Source: Desulfatibacillum sp. (GTDB lineage Bacteria; Desulfobacterota; Desulfobacteria; Desulfobacterales; Desulfatibacillaceae). Taken from it: DNA of 64,000 bases. The stretch's first letter is position 1; each line of letters opens with the position of its first letter. Of the stretch, positions 1 through 8,051 are shown one piece after another. The notes below the pieces were generated by a model that was not told where the DNA came from, searched no databases, and worked only from the letters and a program-made list of their open reading frames with translations. Location: assembly GCA_016342355.1 (NCBI GenBank), contig JAEINP010000019.1, positions 1 to 64,000 of the forward strand, in the 5' to 3' direction. The position numbers and the translations under genes were made by a program.

Positions 1-130
1 AGCAAAAAGGTCAAAAAAACGAAAACATATTTTTGAAATTTAAAAATCAACGGACCTGCCCTTGGCAATTACGGGGTTGTGTGAAGCCCCAAACCTCAAC
101 TATAAAAGCAGGCCCTATTTTAGTCAATTG

Positions 131-1207
131 TTATTGTACAAATTTATCCAGGGCTTTCAAGCCCTTGGCGAACCCAAGCTCCATGGCCTTGGCAATGAAC
201 CTTCCCGTGTACGGGATTTTGGCCTTGAAGCTCATAGTCCACACCACCCGGCATCCGTCCTGGGTTTTGGAAACCAGAATGGTTCCTGTATAATCTTTCA
301 AGGGAGACCCCTGGCTGATGACATATTGGCACAAATAGGGAGGCTCCAGGCGGGTGATGGTTTCTTCCAGAGTGGTTGGGCCGATTTTCACTTTGCGCAC
401 AGACCCGATCCCGTTGGGGTTATCCTTATCTGAAGGACTGTCCTGAATTCTTGTCAGGGTAGCGTCCAGAAACAAACTCATCAACTCTGGCGTGGCAAGG
501 TAGGGAAATACTGTCTCAGGGGGTACGGCATATTCCCGGGACAAAAAAACCCTTTGGCCGCCGTATAGGGCGTTGTGCAGAAGCAACCCCAGTTCCACCG
601 ACAGGGTGACATAATGCTTCCAGTTGTCCCTGGAACCTCTGTGGAGCAGATTTCTCCCCGTCTGCCTGGCTGTGGAAAGAGCCACTCGGGCCAGGGTCGT
701 GGGTTGGTCCATGGCTTGGTGTTCCCCTTCCAAAAGACACTGGTCCAAAAATTCCACCACCCGGGAAATGGGCGCATGTTTGACCATGCCCTCCCTGGCC
801 AGGTAGCGGACCACTCCGTCCTTGTCCAGGACCACGGTGGCAGGTTTGGCGATCCCCCCGGCCTCATGGGGATTATACAGGTCCCATGCCCTGACCATGC
901 TGCGCTTTTGGTCAGACAGGATGTCGAATTTCAGCCCCATTTCCTCACGCATGGCCTCAGACTGGTCAGGCGAGTCCACGGACACGGCATATACTGCAGC
1001 GCCCAGGTCCTCCAATTCCCGGACATGGGCGTTGATCTCCTCCAGCCTGGCCACACAGGCAGGACACCAGTGGCCCCGGCAAAAGCACAGGACCACATGC
1101 CGGTTGTTTTTCCGTATATCTGTGAAACTAACGGCTTGACCGTGAGAATTTCTGACACGGAAAAACGGGGCTGGCCTGCCCACCTGCAAGATTTCCAAAC
1201 TCGTCAT
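131..1207 (-). CDS. Peroxiredoxin (AhpC/TSA-like) fused to an SRPBCC lipid-binding domain
   Basis: Two domains are visible in 358 residues. Residues about 1-165 form a thioredoxin-fold peroxiredoxin-like domain: RPAPFFRV start, then CFCRGHWCPACVARLEEI, where CPAC sits at the position of the redox cysteines of AhpC/TSA and peroxiredoxin-like proteins. Residues about 200-358 look like an SRPBCC/polyketide-cyclase fold (LSREYAVPPETVFPYL is the typical first strand-helix). The expected role is thiol-dependent reduction of peroxides in the cytoplasm; the second domain could bind a hydrophobic or lipid hydroperoxide substrate (inference). No signal peptide is seen. The ATG follows GGAGG at 5 nt, which supports the start. 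It is the only minus-strand gene before the promoter region at 1.2-1.4 kb and appears monocistronic. The fusion is unusual; each half alone is a common family. Confidence 0.85.
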   Translation of the reverse strand: MTSLEILQVGRPAPFFRVRNSHGQAVSFTDIRKNNRHVVLCFCRGHWCPACVARLEEINAHVRELEDLGAAVYAVSVDSPDQSEAMREEMGLKFDILSDQKRSMVRAWDLYNPHEAGGIAKPATVVLDKDGVVRYLAREGMVKHAPISRVVEFLDQCLLEGEHQAMDQPTTLARVALSTARQTGRNLLHRGSRDNWKHYVTLSVELGLLLHNALYGGQRVFLSREYAVPPETVFPYLATPELMSLFLDATLTRIQDSPSDKDNPNGIGSVRKVKIGPTTLEETITRLEPPYLCQYVISQGSPLKDYTGTILVSKTQDGCRVVWTMSFKAKIPYTGRFIAKAMELGFAKGLKALDKFVQ

Positions 1208-1363
1208 ATCACCCTCCCTGGTATGAATTTCAACGCATGGACTATTTTAATACCAGAAGCCAAGGCAGGATGCAAAGGCCTTTTTGGGTCCGGATAATCT
1301 TTGGGAGAAAACACTCAAAATATTTTGCTCAAAAAAAATGCTTCTTTAATCAAACAAAAATAT

Positions 1364-1397
1364 TTGACAATAGAGAAAGCATGCATTATTGTTTCTC
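1364..1397 (+). promoter_or_regulatory. Sigma70-type promoter with nested inverted repeats
   Basis: TTGACA (1364-1369) and TATTGT (1387-1392) are separated by exactly 17 nt. Two nested inverted repeats cover it: ACAATA (1367-1372) with TATTGT (1387-1392), and GAGAAA (1373-1378) with TTTCTC (1392-1397), centred near a GCATGC palindrome. This is what a repressor operator over a promoter looks like. It would drive rightward transcription into the short frame at 1449-1595. The regulator is unknown. Confidence 0.55.
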
Positions 1398-1448
1398 AGG
1401 ATCGGAGAAACCCGGTCCAAACATAAAAACCATGAAACGGAGGAAACC

Positions 1449-1595
1449 ATGCAACAACAAGACGATTTTTTGGCAAAAGGCAAGGGTGGGGGCGAAGAGC
1501 GCAATCCGGCCCTCAGGCTTATAGCATTGAGCTACACCCGGTTTGGTGCGGCGCCTTTTAAGTTGGGCAAGGGGAGGCGTGGCCGCAGGAATTAA
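1449..1595 (+). CDS. Possible 48-residue basic peptide
   Basis: A short frame starting MQQQDDFLAK and ending in an Arg/Lys-rich tail (GKGRRGRRN). It has a CGGAGG Shine-Dalgarno 5 nt before the ATG, and the promoter at 1364-1392 lies about 55 nt upstream, so transcription and translation signals are both present. The product matches no family I recognise; there is no signal peptide or membrane segment. It could equally be a leader peptide or a chance frame in the 550-nt gap between two minus-strand genes. The rest of this gap (1596-1764) shows nothing coding. Confidence 0.3.
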   Translation: MQQQDDFLAKGKGGGEERNPALRLIALSYTRFGAAPFKLGKGRRGRRN

Positions 1596-1764
1596 AAGGA
1601 TGCTGATAGTGGGGGAGGACGCCGGTTGGCAGGGTTCTCCCCTGAGATAGGGTTCAGGAAGACCTAAGGGGGGGTGGCATGTTTATAAGCATAGTGTTTT
1701 TTTGCTTTTCAGGAATATTTTTCGGGTTGCTTTGGCTCCATTGTCTGGTAGCCTGAACCCGGGT

Positions 1765-2691
1765 TCAGAAGAGTTCTTGTTCTTTGTCGAGCCAGTAGCG
1801 GGCTTGGTCCCGGGCGAAAACGTTGAGCATGGCGCCGCCTTCCAGGACTCTGGGGTTGGTTTCCAGGATGTGGTTTAGCAGGAGGTTAAAGCGTTGCCTG
1901 TCTCCTATGATGACGGAGAGGAAGCGGGCTTCATAAAGGTCTATCATAAGGTTTTTGCCATGGGTTACGTCTCGGGCTTCCTGGAACATTTTTGCGGAAT
2001 TTGCGGGTCCTGAACCGACGCCCATGAATTCGGGAATCAGGGCGTAATAGATGGCGACGAATACCTGGCTGGTTCCGAACAGGTAGTCTGGGTCTATTTC
2101 CATGGCCCGGCGGACCATATCCAGGCTTTCGGGGATTTCCAGTTGGGCCTGATGATCGTTTCTGTTTTGGAGCAGGTAGAGCATTTTGGCAGAAGCAGTC
2201 CACACCAGGGCTTCCACATAGTCATCTCCCAGGTATCCCACCAGTTCACTGATTTTCTTTCCTGAATCCAATCCTTCCCGGAATTTACTATTGGTCCTTA
2301 ACGCACGTTTTCCGCAGGTTCGGGCAATGTGGTAAAGCTGGGAGGCGAATGCGGGGTCATCCTTTTCCACCATCAATCCGTAGCAGCAATGGAGATAGGC
2401 GGCTTTGCTTTGTATTTGCCGGTCATTGGGGTGGAGTTCCGCCAGGGCCGTCACCAGGACCATATTGCCGCCAATGCCTTCTCTCGCCAGCCTGAGATTA
2501 TCCGTATCCATCAGTTCGTCCACAAGTATCTGGATGGTGGGCCCGGCGAAAATGGCCGCGCCTGTGGAAACACCTACTTGGGTGGCCTTTTGCAGCATCC
2601 TGGTGCAGCCGGCGCAGGCAAGAATGAGGCTGATAAATGTCAGAATAAGGAACCTGGGGGCGCTGTAACTATTATTGAGGCAGGAATGCAT
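1765..2691 (-). CDS. TatT-like (TRAP transporter T-component family) lipoprotein
   Basis: 308 residues beginning MHSCLNNSYS, with a hydrophobic signal segment ending LILACAGC, so a lipoprotein modified at Cys26 or Cys29 is likely. The mature part is all-helical with TPR-like spacing and the features of the TatT family (PF16811): an early TGAAIFAGPTIQ segment, a central helical region and the conserved stretch YYALIPEFMGVGSGPANSAKM. TatT proteins are periplasmic trimers linked to TRAP transporters, yet no DctP/Q/M genes lie nearby, so this copy is an orphan. The ATG at 2691 is chosen because GAGGAG lies 5 nt upstream; a longer frame to 2721 lacks this. It follows the unknown secreted protein at 2760-4235 by about 70 nt and is probably cotranscribed. 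Confidence 0.75.
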   Translation of the reverse strand: MHSCLNNSYSAPRFLILTFISLILACAGCTRMLQKATQVGVSTGAAIFAGPTIQILVDELMDTDNLRLAREGIGGNMVLVTALAELHPNDRQIQSKAAYLHCCYGLMVEKDDPAFASQLYHIARTCGKRALRTNSKFREGLDSGKKISELVGYLGDDYVEALVWTASAKMLYLLQNRNDHQAQLEIPESLDMVRRAMEIDPDYLFGTSQVFVAIYYALIPEFMGVGSGPANSAKMFQEARDVTHGKNLMIDLYEARFLSVIIGDRQRFNLLLNHILETNPRVLEGGAMLNVFARDQARYWLDKEQELF

Positions 2692-2759
2692 GGGAACTCC
2701 TCGAAATAACGGTGTTGACATTGATTCTTGGGTCAGCCCTGGAGAATTCGCAGGGTTTG

Positions 2760-4235
2760 CTAAGTCTGGCCTTGTTGGGCCATGGCCTGGAAGTCCGCCA
2801 TGATGACCTCCAGGGCTTTTGATCGGAAGGCTTTGGCTTCCTTGGCCGTGATGGGTCCCATTCCAAAGTAGTCAGAAGCCATTTTGGCCCCGAACCGGAC
2901 AAAGAAATTATCCAGGATTTCCGTGGAAGCATAGGCCTGGGTTTTGGTGTTTTTGGGGTCCGTGGTGTTGCACATCAATTTGAAGATGGAGCCCTCTCCT
3001 TCGTTGGCCTGGATCATGACCGTGGAAAAATCGTATACAAGTTCTTCCATGGAAGCAGGGAGAAGCCAGTCCACGCTCCAGGTGGGAAAGATATACAGGG
3101 CTCTTCCCGAGACCCTGGTGTTCACCAGGTTGTCTGACCGGACAGAAAGGAGCATGCCCTGGTCCAGTTTTTCGTAGTCCACCAGGATGCGGAGGCCTTC
3201 TGTGGCGAACCTCAGGCCATTGGCCTTGGTGTAGAGGTCGGCCACAATGTCCAGGGGGTACACATTCAAGTTGCTTAGACTGAATTCCTCGACAAAATAA
3301 GGCTTTCCAAAGCCGTCCACGGGCACCACTTTGCCATTGCGCGTGTTAAAGGAAAAGGTCAGGAAATCCTCCCGGGTCTGGAAATCTGACTCCATTACCA
3401 AGTGGTCGAACTCGTTGAAAAAGCGCATGTGGGTGCGGACGGAATTTTCCAGATGATCCAGGTGGGCGGCGGTCCACGGGTAGTCGTCGTTTAGTTTATT
3501 GAGAAACAGGGATGTTTTGACGGTAACATGGTTAAACTCTTTGCCTTCATGGGATTTTATTTCAGAATCCACTTTCAAGTCCATGAAATGCCCGAAAAAT
3601 TTCTCTGAATTGGGAAATGTCTCCCGCAGCTGCGCAACCACATCAAATGCCTGGCCGCATTTTTCCGGGTTTTCCTTGCAAATTTTTTCCTGACTCAATT
3701 TCACATTGTCAGGGCTAAGGACCAAAAGCAGACCGTCTATCAGGCGGTTTACGCTAAGGTGGGACAAACGTCCCGTGTTGGCCGCGGCGTTCACATAAGT
3801 GGAAAAACTGGGTTCCCCTACCACGGAGCGGCGGTGGTGTTTGAAAGCCACGTCCGCGATCATGCTTCCATTTTGATCCAGGCGGGGGGCAGTGCTGTGT
3901 GCGGTAGTCAGGTCGAAAATATAGGCGTTGTCTTCGTTGCGGCCATGGAAGGTCAGCCCTTTATATCCTTTGGCGCCTGGCACCAGAAACTGGCTGTCGT
4001 AGATTTTTTGAAAACGAAAATCATCCAAGGAATTGGCCAGGAATGAGGAACAATCCCGGGTTTGTTCGCTGGTAATCCGGTGGTCGTTAAAATTTTTCAG
4101 GACCTTTGCCAGGTTGTAAATGCTTGCCGCGCCATCGTGGTCGACCGTCATATTAAAAATGGCGTCCCGTGCGGCGAAACCAGTGGCGCAGGTGAGTGCA
4201 ATGGCAGATAAGGCTATGGCAATCCAGGATTTCAT
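2760..4235 (-). CDS. Secreted protein of unknown function (491 aa)
   Basis: Starts MKSWIAIALSAIALTCATGFAARD, a clear Sec signal peptide with a likely cleavage after the ATGFAA segment, so the product is periplasmic or surface-exposed. No membrane segment follows and no family is recognised. The mature chain is mixed alpha/beta with several HDH/HHRR-type polar clusters and four to five cysteines (CSSF, CKENPEKC, MCNTT) that could form disulfides. The ATG at 4235 is preceded by a G-rich stretch (GGGGGGGGAC) serving as ribosome site; a 37-residue upstream extension in frame lacks signal-peptide character and is rejected. It is transcribed in the same direction as, and just upstream of, the TatT-like lipoprotein, so the two may act together in the envelope (inference). 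Confidence 0.65.
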   Translation of the reverse strand: MKSWIAIALSAIALTCATGFAARDAIFNMTVDHDGAASIYNLAKVLKNFNDHRITSEQTRDCSSFLANSLDDFRFQKIYDSQFLVPGAKGYKGLTFHGRNEDNAYIFDLTTAHSTAPRLDQNGSMIADVAFKHHRRSVVGEPSFSTYVNAAANTGRLSHLSVNRLIDGLLLVLSPDNVKLSQEKICKENPEKCGQAFDVVAQLRETFPNSEKFFGHFMDLKVDSEIKSHEGKEFNHVTVKTSLFLNKLNDDYPWTAAHLDHLENSVRTHMRFFNEFDHLVMESDFQTREDFLTFSFNTRNGKVVPVDGFGKPYFVEEFSLSNLNVYPLDIVADLYTKANGLRFATEGLRILVDYEKLDQGMLLSVRSDNLVNTRVSGRALYIFPTWSVDWLLPASMEELVYDFSTVMIQANEGEGSIFKLMCNTTDPKNTKTQAYASTEILDNFFVRFGAKMASDYFGMGPITAKEAKAFRSKALEVIMADFQAMAQQGQT

Positions 4236-4363
4236 GATGTCCCCCCCCAAGTGGCATGAATTCGGATTAGGCTCTGGCGCCGAATAGTCTTTCAAACTAC
4301 TCGGAAGCCTGAATTTTGTCAACAGGGCACGGTGCTTTTGCGCCATTCTCCCTATTGGAAAGT

Positions 4364-5416
4364 TTAGAGCGGATACGGCGTGTTATTGAGCCCGGCATTT
4401 TCAGGAAGTCCGAACATGATGTTCATGTTCTGGACGGCTTGTCCGGCCGCGCCCTTGACCAGGTTGTCGATTACCGAAACAAGGATGAGTCTGTTGGCGT
4501 GCTGGTCCACCCTGGCGGCTATGTGGATGCCATTGGTTCCCCGTACATGGGAAGTCCCGGGCAGTGTACCCTCCGGGCAAATTTGCACAAAAGGGCAGTC
4601 CTTATAAAACGCTGTCAGGATTTTCAGGGCCGCTGATGTGTCCATATTTTTTTTCAGCATGGAGTAACTGGTGGCAAGCATCCCCCGGCTCATGGGAATG
4701 AGGTGGGGCACAAAGGTGATGCGCACCTCTTTACCCGCCTCCATGGAAAGGATCTCTTCCATTTCAGGGCAGTGCCGGTGATCGGCGACCTTATAGGCTG
4801 AAAAACCTTCCTGAACCTCGCAAAAATGGGAGGTAAGGGAAAGTCCTCTTCCCGCACCGGAAACGCCGGATTTGGCGTCAATGACAATGCCTTGGGTGGA
4901 GATGAATCCCTGGCGGATGAAAGGCGCCAGGGGCAACAGGGAGCACGTGGGATAGCAACCGGGGTTGCCAATAATGGAGGCCTTGGCGATTTGGTCCCGG
5001 TAGAGTTCGCATAACCCGTACACCGAGCTTTGCAGCAGTTCCGGCGAGGTATGAGGTTGATACACGGATTCGTAGGCAGCCTGGTTCGAGAACCTGAAAT
5101 CCGCCGAAAGATCCACTACTTTGGTGTGGGTTCCTTCCAGTTTGGGCACAATGGCCATGGGCAGTTTATGAGGCAGAGCCAGAAAGGCCACATCCGCCCG
5201 TTCTCCTATGGACTGGGCGTCGAATTCTTCGCAGACCAGGGGGACTATTCCCCGGAAAGCGGGAAAGATGTCGGCGATGGCCTGGCCCGCATATTGCCGG
5301 GAGGTCAGGGCCGTCAACTCCACCCCAGGATGATCCCAGAGAATCCGTACCAGTTCGGCGCCCGCGTATCCGGTGGCGCCCACCACTGCCGCTGCAATCT
5401 TCTTGCTTTGCGTCAT
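4364..5416 (-). CDS. argC: N-acetyl-gamma-glutamyl-phosphate reductase
   Basis: Third step of arginine biosynthesis: NADPH-dependent reduction of N-acetylglutamyl phosphate to the semialdehyde, in the cytoplasm. The N terminus carries the Rossmann motif VVGATGYAGAELVRIL (residues 11-26), and the active-site cysteine lies in IIGNPGCYPT (Cys154). SADFRF, SGVSGAGR and the C-terminal NLVKGAAGQAVQNMN helix are family hallmarks. Length (350 aa) is normal. The ATG at 5416 is preferred because GAGG lies 9 nt upstream; two in-frame ATGs just upstream are too close to it. It lies downstream of rplM-rpsI but behind an intrinsic terminator at 5452-5480, so its expression is either read-through or from an unseen promoter. 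Confidence 0.96.
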   Translation of the reverse strand: MTQSKKIAAAVVGATGYAGAELVRILWDHPGVELTALTSRQYAGQAIADIFPAFRGIVPLVCEEFDAQSIGERADVAFLALPHKLPMAIVPKLEGTHTKVVDLSADFRFSNQAAYESVYQPHTSPELLQSSVYGLCELYRDQIAKASIIGNPGCYPTCSLLPLAPFIRQGFISTQGIVIDAKSGVSGAGRGLSLTSHFCEVQEGFSAYKVADHRHCPEMEEILSMEAGKEVRITFVPHLIPMSRGMLATSYSMLKKNMDTSAALKILTAFYKDCPFVQICPEGTLPGTSHVRGTNGIHIAARVDQHANRLILVSVIDNLVKGAAGQAVQNMNIMFGLPENAGLNNTPYPL

Positions 5417-5451
5417 GCCCATTAGCCTCAAGCAGATCCGGGAAACAGAAA

Positions 5452-5480
5452 ACGGGGAAAAGGCAAACCCTTTTCCCCGT
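5452..5480 (-). terminator. Rho-independent terminator of rplM-rpsI
   Basis: A perfect 12-bp stem, ACGGGGAAAAGG (5452-5463) with CCTTTTCCCCGT (5469-5480), encloses a 5-nt loop. On the minus strand it is followed by a T-rich run (TTTTCTGTTT). It lies between rpsI and argC. Confidence 0.75.
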
Positions 5481-5533
5481 GGGAATACTCAAATGCAGGA
5501 CCAAACAACAAGTAGCGTAAGACTCGGCGTATT

Positions 5534-5929
5534 TTAACGCTTGGAGAACTGGAACCTTGCGCGTGCGCCCTTTTGGCCGTACTTTTTCCGTTCCTTGACG
5601 CGGGGGTCGCGGGTAATGTACCCGGCCTTTTTCAGGGATCCCCGGAGATCAGGCTGGAATGCAAGCAAGGCCTTGGTGATACCATGGCGAATAGCGCCAG
5701 CCTGGCCGGTAAAACCACCGCCCTTGACAGTGACGGTCACGTCTACGGAATCCCGGAGGTCTGACAGGGTCAGGGCCTGCAGGGTGCGCTTGACAGCGGA
5801 TTCCACCGTGAAATATTTGTCTATGGGCTTATTGTTGATAGTAATGACTCCGCTTCCGGGCCTGAGCCAAGTTCTGGCAATAGCGGACTTCCGTTTACCC
5901 GTGGCGTAGAAGACGTTTTCCTGGTTCAT
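5534..5929 (-). CDS. rpsI: 30S ribosomal protein S9
   Basis: 131 residues, the usual length. It shows the S9 signatures [20 protein letters not shown] at the N terminus, [19 protein letters not shown] in the middle and the basic C terminus ending KARFQFSKR-type residues ([11 protein letters not shown]), which reaches the P-site tRNA. The start ATG overlaps the rplM stop codon as ATGA, so translation is coupled. The rplM-rpsI order is the normal bacterial operon. Confidence 0.98.
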   Translation of the reverse strand: MNQENVFYATGKRKSAIARTWLRPGSGVITINNKPIDKYFTVESAVKRTLQALTLSDLRDSVDVTVTVKGGGFTGQAGAIRHGITKALLAFQPDLRGSLKKAGYITRDPRVKERKKYGQKGARARFQFSKR

Positions 5930-6387
5930 TCCTTAGCTCCTAATACTGCGAACGTTAAAGGCTCGGGCTGTTGCGCTTCATGGGGATGTTCGGGACCAGC
6001 GTACACCCTGAGCTTTTTGTTAAGCTGCCTGCCCAGTTTGTTTTTGGGCAGCATGCCTTTAACGGCAAAGCGGATGAGGTCCTCGGGCCGTTTTTCCAAA
6101 AGTTTGGCGGCGGAAATGGTGGTCAGGCCGCCAATGTATCCGCTATGGCGGTAGTACATTTTCTGAGCCAGTTTCCTGCCTGTGAGCCGAATCTTGTCGG
6201 CATTAACCACAACAATGCAGTCTCCGGTATCGGTGTGGGGGGTATACATTGGATTATGCTTTCCCCGGATGCGGGCAGCTATCTGGGAGGCAAGCCGTCC
6301 CAGTACCTGATTTTCCGCGTCCACTATGTACCAGTTCCCTTTGTTGTCCGTCGCTTTTGCTGCATAAGTATATTTTTTCACTGTCAT
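5926..6387 (-). CDS. rplM: 50S ribosomal protein L13
   Basis: About 150 residues with the L13 core ([51 protein letters not shown]). Early-assembling large-subunit protein. Start choice: the ATG at 6387 has its AAGGGG only 1 nt upstream, while an in-frame GTG at 6381 (giving MKKYTYAAK) has the same AAGGGG at a normal 7 nt, so the GTG may be the true start; both are compatible with the family. Transcribed from the promoter at 6414-6440 and overlapping rpsI by 4 nt. Confidence 0.97.
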   Translation of the reverse strand: MTVKKYTYAAKATDNKGNWYIVDAENQVLGRLASQIAARIRGKHNPMYTPHTDTGDCIVVVNADKIRLTGRKLAQKMYYRHSGYIGGLTTISAAKLLEKRPEDLIRFAVKGMLPKNKLGRQLNKKLRVYAGPEHPHEAQQPEPLTFAVLGAKE

Positions 6388-6413
6388 ACCCCTTAATTAA
6401 AGAATCCGCATAA

Positions 6414-6440
6414 ATTATAGAACCCACGCTTTGATGTCAA
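6414..6440 (-). promoter_or_regulatory. Promoter of rplM-rpsI
   Basis: On the minus strand, TTGACA (6435-6440) and a perfect TATAAT (6414-6419) lie about 27-50 nt before the rplM start. The spacer is 15 nt, shorter than the optimal 17. The high match of both boxes suits a ribosomal protein operon. Confidence 0.6.
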
Positions 6441-6560
6441 GCGTTTTTTTCATTGCCTTTCAGGTTTTGCACCCGGGCGACTAGTATGCTAATTGTAGCC
6501 CCGGAGCCGTGGCTACCACGAAGGCCAGGGTTAATCAATAGCTAATTCAAGGATGGAATC

Positions 6561-7211
6561 ATGGAAAAACAATTTGTGATCGACGAGTTGTCCCAAAGTG
6601 AAAGCTGGCGCATCCTCCGCATCATGAGCGAGTTTGTGGAGGGCATAGACACCATGTCCGAAGTGGGGCCGGCCGTAAGCATCTTCGGGTCCGCCAGATG
6701 CACCCCGGAGGACAAATATTACAAGCTGGCCCGCAAGCTGGCCGCCCGATGTGTTAAGGCCAATTTCGCCGTAATCACCGGCGGGGGCGGGGGCATCATG
6801 GAGGCCGCCAACCTGGGCGCGGCCGACGAAAACGGGGTCTCCGTGGGCCTGAACATAGAGCTTCCCTTTGAGCAAAAGCCCAACCCCTACGCCAATCTCC
6901 AGATGAACTTCAAGTACTTTTTCGTGCGAAAGGTGATGTTCGTCAAATACGCCACGGCATATGTGGGCATGCCCGGAGGCTTTGGCACCCTGGACGAGCT
7001 GTTCGAAGCCGTCACCCTCATTCAGACCCACCGGATCAAACCCTTTCCTGTGGTGCTGGTGGGCTCGGATTACTGGACCGGCCTGGTGGATTGGATCAAG
7101 GGGCAACTCCTGAAAAGAAAGCTCATATCCCCTGCAGACATGGACATAATCAGGATTATGGACGATCCCGACGAAATCGTGGCCATGCTCAAACGCCGTA
7201 TTATCCTATAA
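6561..7211 (+). CDS. LOG-family nucleotide 5'-monophosphate phosphoribohydrolase (TIGR00730-like)
   Basis: 216 residues of Rossmann-type fold. It has the family signature PGGFGTLDE at about residue 138 and the nucleotide-loop GGGGGIMEAAN at about residue 75. Family members, often called lysine-decarboxylase-like or LOG, cleave the ribose-base bond of nucleoside monophosphates (PpnN/LOG type). Cytoplasmic; no signal peptide. The ATG has AGGA 7 nt upstream. A short inverted repeat (GTAGCC 6495-6500 with GGCTAC 6511-6516) sits in its leader. It is divergent from rplM and ends at a bidirectional terminator, so it is monocistronic. Confidence 0.88.
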   Translation: MEKQFVIDELSQSESWRILRIMSEFVEGIDTMSEVGPAVSIFGSARCTPEDKYYKLARKLAARCVKANFAVITGGGGGIMEAANLGAADENGVSVGLNIELPFEQKPNPYANLQMNFKYFFVRKVMFVKYATAYVGMPGGFGTLDELFEAVTLIQTHRIKPFPVVLVGSDYWTGLVDWIKGQLLKRKLISPADMDIIRIMDDPDEIVAMLKRRIIL

Positions 7212-7235
7212 GTCCTCAAAGACCTGGAAAAAAAT

Positions 7236-7271
7236 CCGGCTGCCTGCTGGGGGCAGCCGGGGCTGTTTTTT
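7236..7271. terminator. Bidirectional Rho-independent terminator
   Basis: CCGGCTGCC (from 7236) pairs with GGCAGCCGG (ending 7260). On the plus strand it is followed by GGCTGTTTTTTA, and on the minus strand by ATTTTTTT. It separates the convergent LOG gene and crotonase gene and can end both transcripts. Confidence 0.8.
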
Positions 7272-7292
7272 AGGGGACCCCGCAAAGGCGTC

Positions 7293-8051
7293 TTATTTCT
7301 GTCCTGATGCAAGCTGGGCGATGCACATGGCTTGGTTCCGGTCTTCCAGCTTGACAGCCTGCTCCAGGCTGACTCCGCTGATGTTCTGGTCCAAAGCCTC
7401 TTTGGTGAGCTTGAGGCCCAAGGGGGACTTACCGGCTATTTTTTCGGCCAGGGCCAGGGCTTCGGCCATGAGCTGGTCTTTTTCCACAACTGCCTGGACC
7501 AGCCCGATCCGAAGGGCTTCGGCCGCATCGAAAAGATCTCCGGTATAAAGGTACCTGGCGGCGTTTCCCGCGCCCACGGCCCGGGGAAAAAGCCACGAAG
7601 ACCCCATGTCCGCCCCTCCCACCCCAATATTGATGTAAGCGGCCGAAAACCTGGCTTCCTGTGCAGCCAGCCTGATATCGCATGCCAGGGCGATGGAAAA
7701 GCCAGCCCCGGCCGAAGCCCCGTTGACTGCGGCGATCAAGGGTTGGGGAATTTGGCGCATCAATACAATCAGGTCGGAAAAACTCTTTTGCCGGGTATAG
7801 GCGGACGCCGGAGTGAAGCCCCACTCGGGATTGGTGATATTGGAATCCTTGATGTCCAGGCCGGCTGAAAAGCCCCGCCCGGCCCCGGTGACCACCATGA
7901 CCCGGGTATCCTGGTCGTGCATTCTCTGGCTCAGGCAGTCCTCCAATTCGTCACGCATGGGATAATTGATGGCGTTCAGGCAGGTGGGCCGGTTCAGGGT
8001 GAGGATGCCCACAGGCCCCTGTTGTTCGTATTGAATGGCCTTATAATCCAT
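7293..8051 (-). CDS. Enoyl-CoA hydratase/isomerase family (crotonase) protein lacking both canonical glutamates
   Basis: 252 residues with a crotonase fold: GILTLNRPTCLNAIN, GAGRGFSAGLDIK (CoA/oxyanion loop) and AAVNGASAGAGFSIALACDIRLA. The two glutamates of true enoyl-CoA hydratases are absent: the first position reads SAAYINIG and the second AARYLYTG. An Asp in VGGADMGSSW sits where dienoyl-CoA isomerases carry their catalytic Asp. It is therefore more likely an isomerase or another crotonase activity than a hydratase (inference). The start codon lies inside the end of the upstream 846-aa membrane-protein gene (11-nt overlap), implying translational coupling. Confidence 0.88.
   Translation of the reverse strand: MDYKAIQYEQQGPVGILTLNRPTCLNAINYPMRDELEDCLSQRMHDQDTRVMVVTGAGRGFSAGLDIKDSNITNPEWGFTPASAYTRQKSFSDLIVLMRQIPQPLIAAVNGASAGAGFSIALACDIRLAAQEARFSAAYINIGVGGADMGSSWLFPRAVGAGNAARYLYTGDLFDAAEALRIGLVQAVVEKDQLMAEALALAEKIAGKSPLGLKLTKEALDQNISGVSLEQAVKLEDRNQAMCIAQLASGQK

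Noticed and set aside
7293-8051. Assignment of the first crotonase as an enoyl-CoA hydratase
   Set aside because: Both catalytic glutamates are missing; only family membership is claimed.
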